Source: Candidatus Methanocorpusculum equi (GTDB lineage Archaea > Halobacteriota > Methanomicrobia > Methanomicrobiales > Methanocorpusculaceae). Taken from it: a stretch of DNA of 29,347 nt. The stretch is from NCBI GenBank assembly GCA_018065685.1, contig JAGHSU010000090.1, positions 1 to 29,347 of the forward strand, given 5' to 3'. This document shows positions 15,266-21,762 of the stretch, in pieces. The notes under the pieces were generated by a model. It saw only the letters and a list, made by a program, of their open reading frames with translations, did no database searches and was not told the DNA's origin. A program made the position numbers and the translations under genes. How positions within the stretch are numbered: the first letter of the stretch is position 1; each line of letters opens with the position of its first letter.

Positions 15266-15284
15266 CTTTAATATGATAAAGTGA
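15266..15284 (+). promoter_or_regulatory. promoter/operator of the amino-acid ABC operon
   Basis: CTTTAATATGATAAAGTGA combines a TATA-like CTTTAATAT with the dyad CTTTA-N6-TAAAG. Seventeen of 19 bases are identical to the element at 19107-19125 (minus strand), which lies before the TrpR-like repressor gene at the other end of the transporter operon. Predicted transcription start is about 15296, giving a leader near 170 nt. A repressor bound here would block TBP. Confidence 0.6.
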
Positions 15285-15286
15285 TA

Positions 15287-15386
15287 AACAATAAGACAGA
15301 CTCTCTGAATACATCACCTCATCCGGCAGTGTATCCGGTGTCTTATCATACCGGATGTTCTGAGACCGGTGGAACTGTGGTTTCAC
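15287..15386 (+). promoter_or_regulatory. structured leader of the ABC operon with alternative hairpins
   Basis: Stem ATCCGGT (15333-15339)/ACCGGAT (15350-15356) has a 10-base loop. Stem GTGGAAC (15369-15375)/GTTTCAC (15380-15386) has one G-U pair and a 4-base loop. ATCCGG occurs twice on the 5' side (also at 15321-15326) and ACCGG twice on the 3' side (also at 15366-15370), so mutually exclusive pairings are possible. No known riboswitch class is recognised. Confidence 0.35.
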
Positions 15387-15465
15387 TGGGGTGTGCTGTA
15401 TCAGTAATGGATTTTGTGTGTCCCGCTATTTCAGCAAAGCAACCTGAATTTGGAGTTTGAAAAAC

Positions 15466-16260
15466 ATGAACAAGAAAATTATCATTGGAGCACTGAGTCT
15501 CCTTGTAATCTTTGCCGTCATTCTTTCCGCAGGGTGTGTCGGATCTGACGACAAAAAGACCTATGTTGTAGGTATCGATATCTATGAACCATACTCATGG
15601 ACCGATGAAAATGGAAACATTGTCGGATTCGATGTCGACTGCATGAAATGGATTGCAGCAGAGAAGGGCTACGACGTTGCCTTCGAGTACATCGACTGGG
15701 ATGCACTTGCAACCTACCTCCAGACCGGACAGCGCGACATTATCTGCTCCGGACTTTCCATCACTCCGGACCGTGCAGAAGTAATTGACTTCACCAACCC
15801 GTACTGGATGATCAGTATCGATGTAGTCTCCCTTGCAGGAAAAGAGTTCACCATGGACCAGTTCTACAACGGCGATCTTAAGATTGGTGTTCAGGCAGGA
15901 TGCTCTGCATACGAAGGCCTTGAAGACTATCTCGGTGAAGAGCTCTATGCACAGATGAAGAAGGATGGTAAGATTGTTGATACCTATGCAACCTTCGCTC
16001 TCTCCATGCAGGACTTAAAGAACGGCCGTGTTGATGTTGTTATCTTCGACAGTGCCGGAATCAAGACGCAGATTGACAACAACCCCGGAGTCTTTGAACT
16101 TGTCGGAACCGTTGAAGATACCGAAGAACTCTTTGCAGCAGCAGTCAAGAAAGGAAACACCGAACTCCTTGAAATCTTGAACGACGGCTACGCAAAACTC
16201 ATGGCATCTGACGACTGGGATGTTCTTGTAGCAAAGTACGGCATCGGAGCTGAAGAATAA
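15466..16260 (+). CDS. amino-acid ABC transporter, substrate-binding lipoprotein (SBP family 3)
   Basis: A 264-residue extracytoplasmic binding protein for a polar amino acid. The signal peptide has N-terminal KK, then a hydrophobic core and lipobox LSAGC with the lipidated C24. The mature domain shows VVGIDIYEPYSWTDENGN, GFDVDCMKWIAAEKG, then GLSITPDRAEVIDFTNPYW with the ligand-binding Arg, and NGRVDVVIFDSAG. Which amino acid it binds cannot be read directly. The frame extends to a TTG at 15457, but the ATG at 15466 has GGAG ten bases upstream. A stem with T- and A-runs (16275-16306) after the stop suggests that it is made in excess over the permeases. Confidence 0.93.
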   Translation: MNKKIIIGALSLLVIFAVILSAGCVGSDDKKTYVVGIDIYEPYSWTDENGNIVGFDVDCMKWIAAEKGYDVAFEYIDWDALATYLQTGQRDIICSGLSITPDRAEVIDFTNPYWMISIDVVSLAGKEFTMDQFYNGDLKIGVQAGCSAYEGLEDYLGEELYAQMKKDGKIVDTYATFALSMQDLKNGRVDVVIFDSAGIKTQIDNNPGVFELVGTVEDTEELFAAAVKKGNTELLEILNDGYAKLMASDDWDVLVAKYGIGAEE

Positions 16261-16274
16261 ACCGGTTCCAACCT

Positions 16275-16306
16275 ATTTTTTAGTTCAAAACTGACTCTAA
16301 AAAAAT
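16275..16306 (+). terminator. partial terminator after the binding-protein gene
   Basis: ATTTTTTAG (16275-16283) pairs with CTAAAAAAAT (16297-16306) across a 13-base loop, and the T-run starts 15 bases after the stop. Such read-through terminators often sit between binding-protein and permease genes to keep the binding protein in excess. Confidence 0.4.
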
Positions 16307-16323
16307 ATGTAAACATCTGAATT

Positions 16324-16332
16324 AAGTATAAT
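16324..16332 (+). promoter_or_regulatory. candidate internal promoter of the first permease gene (leaderless)
   Basis: AAGTATAAT is centred 26 bases before the ATG at 16354, exactly the distance for a leaderless transcript, and no ribosome site precedes that ATG. The permease genes may thus have their own promoter in addition to read-through. Confidence 0.45.
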
Positions 16333-16353
16333 TTACCACTGCAGAAAAATATC

Positions 16354-17028
16354 ATGCTTGAATCACTGACCGTTGTAACTGATTCACTCGGCTACCTCTT
16401 AGGAGGTGTGCTTGTTACATTAGAACTGGTAAGTGCAGCCCTCCTTCTCGGATTCATACTTGGTATTCTTCTGGTAGTAGGTCAGGTCTACGGCCCAAAA
16501 CCCGTTCGCGGCTTTGTTGCTGTCTACGTGTGGTTCTTCAGAGGGCTTCCGAACCTGATTCTGCTGTTCCTGTTCTACTTTGTATTCCTTCCGACTCTGC
16601 CGGTATTCCTGATTGCAGTAATTGTACTTGGAATGCGCAGCGCGGCATATCAGTCGCAGATTTTTCGCGGAGTCATTGAAAATTTATCCGAGGGGCAGAC
16701 TCTTGCAGCCCGCTCTCTTGGCATGACAAACTGGCAGACAATTAAACACATCATCATCCCGCAGACCCTGCGGCTTGCACTTCCCTCATGGGCAAACGAG
16801 TATCCTGTTCTCTTAACAGATTCAGCAGTTGCATCAGCTATAGGTGTAACCGAACTTCTGACACGTACAGGATTTCGTGTTGCAGCAACAGGAAACGCGA
16901 TGGCGCTGTATCTTGCCTGTGCAGTTATATTCATTCTCTTAAATTACGGTGGAATGCTTTTGATTCAGAAAATTGAAGAACGGATTAGAATACCCGGATT
17001 CGGCAATAATGAGTGTGATCAGATATGA
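16354..17028 (+). CDS. amino-acid ABC transporter permease (HisM/GlnP family)
   Basis: A 224-residue integral membrane protein of the polar amino-acid permease family. About five membrane segments are visible (around 12-38, 50-75, 78-95, 145-165, 180-208). The EAA loop that docks the ATPase is SLGMTNWQTIKHIIIPQTLRLALPSW, ahead of NEYPVLLTDSAVASAIGVTELLTR. It also carries the MRSAAYQSQIFRGVIENLSEGQTLAARSLG block typical of the His/Glu/Gln/Arg subfamily. It would pair with the second permease (17775-18560) as a heterodimer. Its stop overlaps the ATPase start by four bases. Confidence 0.93.
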   Translation: MLESLTVVTDSLGYLLGGVLVTLELVSAALLLGFILGILLVVGQVYGPKPVRGFVAVYVWFFRGLPNLILLFLFYFVFLPTLPVFLIAVIVLGMRSAAYQSQIFRGVIENLSEGQTLAARSLGMTNWQTIKHIIIPQTLRLALPSWANEYPVLLTDSAVASAIGVTELLTRTGFRVAATGNAMALYLACAVIFILLNYGGMLLIQKIEERIRIPGFGNNECDQI

Positions 17029-17768
17029 GTGGTGTACCAGTCCTTTGTGTAGAAAATCTCTCTAAACAGTATGGAGACCTTAAGGTCTTGAAAAATATCT
17101 CTTTCAAGGTGAAAAAAGGAGACAAGATGGTCTTCATCGGCCCGTCGGGAACCGGAAAATCAACGCTTCTCAGATGTATCAATCAACTGACAAAGCCCGA
17201 TGCCGGCAATGTCTATCTGAACGGAGAGGAGATTGTACACTCCGGACATAAGATTAACGAGTACCGTCAGAAGATGGGCATGGTCTTCCAGAACTTTAAT
17301 CTCTTTGATCATCTGACTGCGGTGAGAAATGTTGAACTCGCACTGTTAAAAGTCAAAAAGATGGATAAAGCAGAGGCACGCAAAAAAGCAATGTTTGAGC
17401 TGGAACGTGTCGGAATGGCAGACCGTGCTGATTATTATCCGGCACAGCTTTCCGGAGGTCAGGCGCAGCGCGTATCTATTGCGCGTGCTTTGGCAATGGA
17501 CCCTGAGATTATGCTTTTTGATGAACCGACCTCGGCCCTTGACCCGGAACTTAAACGTGAGGTGATGGAAGTCATGCGCAAACTCGCAGAGCAGGGCATG
17601 ACCTGTATCGTTGTCACGCACGAGATGAAGTTTGCAACCTCATTTGCGTCTGAGATTTTCCTGATGGAAAAAGGTGAAGTCATTGAACATGGAGTTCCCG
17701 CTGATATTCCAACCAGTCCGGACTTCAAAAGAATGCGCGAGTTCATGGGCGCATATACCGAGGAGTAA
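17025..17768 (+). CDS. amino-acid ABC transporter ATP-binding protein (GlnQ/HisP family)
   Basis: A 247-residue ABC ATPase with every motif intact: Walker A GPSGTGKST (39-47), Q-loop MVFQNFNLFDHLT (about 86-98), signature LSGGQAQRV (142-150), Walker B IMLFDEPTSALD (162-173) and the switch histidine in VVTHEM. The length and FNLFDHLT segment are those of polar amino-acid importers. The gene overlaps the first permease (ATGA) and is followed after 6 bp by the second permease, so all three are one operon. Confidence 0.96.
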   Translation: MSGVPVLCVENLSKQYGDLKVLKNISFKVKKGDKMVFIGPSGTGKSTLLRCINQLTKPDAGNVYLNGEEIVHSGHKINEYRQKMGMVFQNFNLFDHLTAVRNVELALLKVKKMDKAEARKKAMFELERVGMADRADYYPAQLSGGQAQRVSIARALAMDPEIMLFDEPTSALDPELKREVMEVMRKLAEQGMTCIVVTHEMKFATSFASEIFLMEKGEVIEHGVPADIPTSPDFKRMREFMGAYTEE

Positions 17769-17774
17769 AGTCAG

Positions 17775-18560
17775 ATGGCAGACGGCAGTGTTGTAGGTGA
17801 AGCAGTGACTGAAGCACTGTCAGGTTTCATCCGGACCGACCCCGATTTCTGGCTGAATGTCCTTCTTCCGGCAGTTGGTCAGGGTCTTCTTGTAACACTG
17901 CTTCTCATTCTCTGTGTTGCCCCTCTTGGTATCCTCATCGGTATTCTGGTCGCGATATGCCGCGTATATGCCCCAAAACCGTTTTCGTTCCTTGCGAAAC
18001 TCTATGTAATCTTCTTCAGAGGATGTCCCTTATTGGTTCTGCTCTTCATCCTCTACTTCGGACTTCCATCCATCGGGATTCTCCTGGAAGGATTTACAGC
18101 CGCTGTTATTGGTTTTGTCCTCTGTAACTCGGCATACAACTCCGAGTATATTCGCGGGGCACTTCAGTCAATTAAAAGCGGTCAGATGATAGCAGCCCGT
18201 TCTCTTGGTATGACAAAGAAGCAGGCTATCCTCCACATAATTATCCCGCAGGCAATGAGGAGAGCAATCCCCGGCGTTTCCAATGAGTTCATCTATTTGA
18301 TTAAGTACACGTCACTTGCGTACTTTGTAACAGTTGTAGAGATGACAATGGCTGCGAAGATGATTGCTATGCATTATCTGGCATTCATCGAAGCATTCGG
18401 ACTGGTCGCTTTGTTCTATCTGGCACTTGTATCCCTTGCAACATTCGGCACCAACAAGCTTGAAAAGAAGCTTGCTATCCCCGGCTTAACTGCAGTGAAG
18501 GTAAAAGACCCGCCGTTCAGGCTGAAAAAAGGAACGAAAGAACCCCGGAAAATAAAGTAA
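17775..18560 (+). CDS. amino-acid ABC transporter permease, second subunit
   Basis: A 261-residue permease of the same family as the first one (about 224 residues). The EAA loop is SLGMTKKQAILHIIIPQAMRRAIPGVSNEF, and the subfamily block CNSAYNSEYIRGALQSIKSGQMIAARSLG is clear. There is an N-terminal extension of ~25 residues and a basic C-terminal tail rich in Lys and Pro (FRLKKGTKEPRKIK). Two unlike permeases in one operon are common in HisQM-type systems. Three 13-bp T-rich repeats follow the stop and look like its terminator. Confidence 0.93.
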   Translation: MADGSVVGEAVTEALSGFIRTDPDFWLNVLLPAVGQGLLVTLLLILCVAPLGILIGILVAICRVYAPKPFSFLAKLYVIFFRGCPLLVLLFILYFGLPSIGILLEGFTAAVIGFVLCNSAYNSEYIRGALQSIKSGQMIAARSLGMTKKQAILHIIIPQAMRRAIPGVSNEFIYLIKYTSLAYFVTVVEMTMAAKMIAMHYLAFIEAFGLVALFYLALVSLATFGTNKLEKKLAIPGLTAVKVKDPPFRLKKGTKEPRKIK

Positions 18561-18570
18561 GGCCTTCCCT

Positions 18571-18608
18571 GCATCTCTTTTTTGCATCTCTTTTTTGCAT
18601 CTCTTTTT
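18571..18608 (+). terminator. triple 13-bp tandem repeat forming a T-rich terminator
   Basis: GCATCTCTTTTTT occurs perfectly at 18571-18583 and 18584-18596, then as GCATCTCTTTTT at 18597-18608. Each unit ends in a run of 5-6 T. This is the signal expected for archaeal termination on the plus strand, multiplied by tandem duplication, 11 bases after the ABC operon. Confidence 0.6.
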
Positions 18609-18680
18609 GAAATACGGAAGCTGTAGTCTGACACGTACGCAAAAACAATAAAATACCTGCTCCGGAGATACACCGCCGCA

Positions 18681-18698
18681 GTGAAACATCTGTTTCAC
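18681..18698. other. perfect hairpin between the ABC operon and the TrpR-like gene
   Basis: GTGAAAC (18681-18687) and GTTTCAC (18692-18698) with loop ATCT. It lies 52 bases downstream of the TrpR-like stop (minus strand) and also downstream of the ABC operon. It lacks a following T-run, so it may stabilise mRNA ends. Role unknown. Confidence 0.4.
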
Positions 18699-18749
18699 CG
18701 GTCTTTAGCATACCAGGTACTGCTGTACCCGGGTACTGCTGCCGCGGGG

Positions 18750-19055
18750 TTAGTGCTGCGGCGGATTGTTCTGTTCCTTTATCCTGTCGAGGACAAGGCG
18801 ATATCCGCCTTTTCCGTAGGTGAGGCAGCGGTTAACACGGCTGATAGTTGCTGTGCTGGCCCCGGTCTCTTTCGATATTTCCTGATAACTTAGTTTTGCC
18901 GAGAGAAGAGATGCCACCTCAAGACGCTGTGCCATATCCTGAATCTCTTTGATAGTGCAGGCATCTTCCAGGAATGCGGCACATTCATCTGCCGTTTTCA
19001 GGGAGGATATGGCTTCAAGGAGAAGGGTCAGTCGTTTTTCCGGAATGAGAAGCAT
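18750..19055 (-). CDS. YerC/YecD-type TrpR-family transcriptional regulator
   Basis: A 101-residue all-helical protein of the TrpR superfamily (YerC/YecD group). The pattern is ISSLKTADECAAFLEDACTIKEIQDMAQRLEVASLLSAK, then the helix-turn-helix LSYQEISKETGASTATISRVNRCL (about 56-79) and a short tail GYRLVLDRIKEQ. This family is mainly bacterial. It converges on the amino-acid ABC operon and shares that operon's promoter element (19107-19125 and 15266-15284). A 17-bp palindrome (19069-19085) lies between its predicted transcription start and its ATG, pointing to autoregulation. The effector could be an amino acid such as tryptophan, but no ligand can be read from the sequence. Confidence 0.88.
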   Translation of the reverse strand: MLLIPEKRLTLLLEAISSLKTADECAAFLEDACTIKEIQDMAQRLEVASLLSAKLSYQEISKETGASTATISRVNRCLTYGKGGYRLVLDRIKEQNNPPQH

Positions 19056-19068
19056 GGTTTCAGCTCTG

Positions 19069-19085
19069 GTATAACTTAGTTATAC
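19069..19085. promoter_or_regulatory. 17-bp perfect palindrome, candidate operator of the TrpR-like gene
   Basis: GTATAACTTAGTTATAC consists of perfect 8-bp arms around one central base. It begins 14 bases before the TrpR-like start codon, about +9 to +25 relative to the predicted transcription start near 19094. Its layout, GTA..ACT-x-AGT..TAC, resembles the bacterial trp operator (GTACTAGTTAACTAGTAC). Confidence 0.6.
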
Positions 19086-19106
19086 TTGGTTATTATTAGG
19101 TATGTG

Positions 19107-19125
19107 TCACTTTACTATATTAAAG
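19107..19125 (-). promoter_or_regulatory. promoter element of the TrpR-like gene, shared with the ABC operon
   Basis: The minus strand reads CTTTAATATAGTAAAGTGA, which has TATA-like CTTTAATAT plus the dyad CTTTA-N6-TAAAG. It matches 15266-15284 at 17 of 19 positions, the two differences being the central AG/GA. Confidence 0.6.
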
Positions 19126-19164
19126 CATTGACACGCTGTGGAGGGTGATGAATAAAAAAAGTGT

Positions 19165-19692
19165 TCAGAGTTTCAGTGCATCAACTGCCGCGGAGGCAAT
19201 GGAGAGCACCGCCTCCGGATTAAACAGTTCAGTGCTGATTACCAGATCATATGGTTCTGTTGAGAGAATATCAATCTTATAATATTCCAGGTAGCGTGCC
19301 GCCTCACATGCTTCCCGTTCCACGGTCTGTTCATATGAGGTTTCGGGGCTGATTCCCTCGCGCTCTGCGATACGCCCCGCGCGACACCGCTGTGATGCGG
19401 TCAGGAGGATTTTTAAATCAGCGTTTTCCACCATCCAGCCGCATAAACGGCTTTCGATGATGAAGTTGTCGTTGTCTTTTGCAAACTGTGTCTGCCGGCG
19501 GTCCAGCTCGTAATCTATTTCCGGATTTGCCTTTGCGAGTTCTCCGAACTCGGCAAGTGTCATGCCGCGTTCTTTTGCACTCTCACGGAAAAATGTACCG
19601 CCTGAGTAAAAGTCCAGACCGTATTTTGCGGCAAGGGCTTTTCCGAGTGTTGTTGTACCTGACCCGGGCTGTCCGCCGATGCAGATGCGCAT
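19165..19692 (-). CDS. cmk: cytidylate kinase (archaeal type)
   Basis: A 175-residue archaeal CMP kinase that phosphorylates (d)CMP with ATP. The P-loop reads GQPGSGTTT (7-15), with the Gly-Ser-Gly-Thr variant normal for archaeal Cmk. GLDFYSGGTFFRESAKERGMTLAEF forms the nucleotide-monophosphate region, and FIIESRLCGWM is followed by RIAEREGIS in the lid. Length is normal (170-190). Its ATG directly abuts the stop of the DUF106 gene, so it is the last gene of an adkA-DUF106-cmk operon. Confidence 0.95.
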   Translation of the reverse strand: MRICIGGQPGSGTTTLGKALAAKYGLDFYSGGTFFRESAKERGMTLAEFGELAKANPEIDYELDRRQTQFAKDNDNFIIESRLCGWMVENADLKILLTASQRCRAGRIAEREGISPETSYEQTVEREACEAARYLEYYKIDILSTEPYDLVISTELFNPEAVLSIASAAVDALKL

Positions 19693-20334
19693 TTATGCGA
19701 TTCCCCCGATGTTTAACGTCTTTCTGATGATCTGGGTCATACAGAGTGAACATAAGATGTACCAGAGAAGCCATGCGGGAAAGATTAAGACGGTTGCCTG
19801 ATATGACATGAGCCCCCCGAATGGGATGACGATTGCGTTTGTCAGATCAGCTATGGCAGTGGTGAGGATATCGGGCGTCGGCATCTCGCTTACCCTCTTG
19901 TAGAGCCAGAAGAAGATCGGGATTGTCACAACCAGGATGTATGCCATCGGTTTGAACTGCGCCTGACTCATCTTCATCTGCTCGCTCATCATTGCCTGCT
20001 GCTGCGCCTGCATCTTTTTAATCAGGCGTTCATCGCCTAATCTCTGTGCTTCGCGGAATTTGGTGTTGAACTCCCTCATCTTCTCCTGCTGCTTTTTCAT
20101 TCCCTCGTAATCAATGGTATATTTCTGAAGGAGGGAGGAGTAAAGACCGGTAATGGTTGCCAGAATCAGCACGAGTGCAAAGAAGGGAAGTCCCATTGCC
20201 TCGAATGGAGCGATGACCACATCCACAATTCCCGCGATAACGTTGCGTGCGTCCTGCCACTGATAGAGCAGCAGCATCGCAATCATAGCCCCGATGGCTA
20301 TGAACAGGCCGTATTTATCGGCGAATTTACCCAT
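19693..20334 (-). CDS. DUF106/EMC3-TMCO1-like membrane protein (Oxa1 superfamily, archaeal Ylp1)
   Basis: A 213-residue membrane protein. A first membrane segment lies at about 9-25, a second at about 48-66, then a charged coiled-coil stretch (75-125: KKQQEKMREFNTKFREAQR and MQAQQQAMMSEQMKMSQAQF), then segments at 130-146 and 180-205. This layout, three membrane helices with a coiled coil after the second, is that of archaeal DUF106 proteins. These are related to the YidC/Oxa1/EMC3 insertases and thought to help insert membrane proteins at the ribosome. It is placed between adkA and cmk, four bases after adkA, the standard archaeal order seen downstream of secY. Confidence 0.88.
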   Translation of the reverse strand: MGKFADKYGLFIAIGAMIAMLLLYQWQDARNVIAGIVDVVIAPFEAMGLPFFALVLILATITGLYSSLLQKYTIDYEGMKKQQEKMREFNTKFREAQRLGDERLIKKMQAQQQAMMSEQMKMSQAQFKPMAYILVVTIPIFFWLYKRVSEMPTPDILTTAIADLTNAIVIPFGGLMSYQATVLIFPAWLLWYILCSLCMTQIIRKTLNIGGIA

Positions 20335-20338
20335 GGGT

Positions 20339-20914
<576 letters not shown>

Positions 20915-20946
20915 TTATCTCCTGAATACTACTATTATTTGGATGT

Positions 20947-20960
20947 GATTTATTATAAAG
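20947..20960 (-). promoter_or_regulatory. candidate TATA box of the adkA operon
   Basis: Minus-strand CTTTATAATAAATC, centred 43 bases before the adkA ATG; the predicted leader of about 17 nt contains GGAG. Confidence 0.5.
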
Positions 20961-20974
20961 ATACGGAAGAGTCT

Positions 20975-21235
20975 TTAGTGCTCCTCACGTATCATGGTAA
21001 TGCATTTTTTCGGACATTCGTTTGCGCAGATTCCGCAGCCTTTACAGTAAACAAGGTCGATTTCCTGCGTATCCTGGTCGATTACCGCGTCAGGACAGTA
21101 CATAGCGCAGATTCCGCAGTGGTTGCAGGTCTCGCGGTTTACCACCGGACGGAAGGTTCTCCATGTTCCGGTCTGTCCCATCGCTGCCTCTTTCGGGGTG
21201 CTGATGGTAATTTTCGGAATTCCCTGATAGGTCAT
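20975..21235 (-). CDS. porD: 2-oxoacid (pyruvate):ferredoxin oxidoreductase, delta (ferredoxin) subunit
   Basis: An 86-residue protein with two [4Fe-4S] motifs: CNHCGICAMYCP and CKGCGICANECP. The N-terminal 25 residues contain TPKEAAMGQTGTWRTFRPVVN, the usual PorD segment that contacts the other subunits. It passes electrons from the TPP centre towards ferredoxin. It is the last gene of the operon, and its start overlaps porC by four bases (ATGA). Length is normal. Confidence 0.92.
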   Translation of the reverse strand: MTYQGIPKITISTPKEAAMGQTGTWRTFRPVVNRETCNHCGICAMYCPDAVIDQDTQEIDLVYCKGCGICANECPKKCITMIREEH

Positions 21236-21762
21236 AACTTCACCTCATTGTATGCAGCTTCAGCCGCTTCAACGTTTCTTACATCGGAGAATGTCTCCTG
21301 AATCGCCAGTTTTCCGGACTCGTGAGAGAAGATGCCGAGTTTTGCCATGGCGCCGATAACCGGTGTGTTCAGGATGGGGCTTCCTGCGACAAACATGTTC
21401 TTTGCAAGCGCAATTCCGGTGATGTCTGCACAGTATGCCTTAAACTCCGGCGGGAAGGTGAGACTCTCATGGGTGTTTACAAAGACAATGCCGCCTTTCT
21501 TTAATCCGTCGAGGACATTGACTGTTTCCATGACGGTCGGGTCGAGGACGACGACCATGTCAGGTCTGGTAATCTGTGAGTAGATTCTGACCGGGGTATC
21601 GTCGATTCTTACGAAGGAGACAATAGGGGCTCCGCGGCGCTCTGCTCCGTAGAACGGGCATGCGGTTGCAAATTTCCCGTCCTTTACGGCAGCAGATGCC
21701 ATCATGCGGGCTGCGGTAACCCCGCCCTGTCCGCCGCGTGAGTGGATGCGTATTTCGTACAT
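21232..21762 (-). CDS. porC: 2-oxoacid (pyruvate):ferredoxin oxidoreductase, gamma subunit
   Basis: A 176-residue gamma subunit, with the family signature IHSRGGQGGVTAARMMASAAVKDGKFATACPFYGAERRGAPI at the N-terminus and SPILNTPVIGAMAKLGIF near the C-terminus. It binds part of the CoA site in heterotetrameric oxidoreductases. It overlaps porA by one base (TAATG) and porD by four. Confidence 0.93.
   Translation of the reverse strand: MYEIRIHSRGGQGGVTAARMMASAAVKDGKFATACPFYGAERRGAPIVSFVRIDDTPVRIYSQITRPDMVVVLDPTVMETVNVLDGLKKGGIVFVNTHESLTFPPEFKAYCADITGIALAKNMFVAGSPILNTPVIGAMAKLGIFSHESGKLAIQETFSDVRNVEAAEAAYNEVKL

Larger units (their letters stand above)
15134..15465. other. 332-bp divergent regulatory region between the TtuA-like/nadE operon and the ABC operon
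   Basis: No gene is seen here. From left to right it holds: three 14-bp direct repeats (15165-15205) near the minus-strand promoter; a plus-strand promoter with a 19-bp element (15266-15284); and a predicted leader of about 170 nt with inverted repeats at 15333-15356 and 15369-15386. The ribosome site GGAG at 15452-15455 serves the transporter gene. Confidence 0.7.

Noticed and set aside
15457..15465. TTG start for the ABC binding protein
   Set aside because: The GGAG site is only one base before the TTG; the ATG at 15466 has proper spacing and a normal signal peptide.
18571..18608. CRISPR-like array in the GCATCTC repeats
   Set aside because: Units are 13 bp, contiguous without spacers; they are tandem T-rich terminators.
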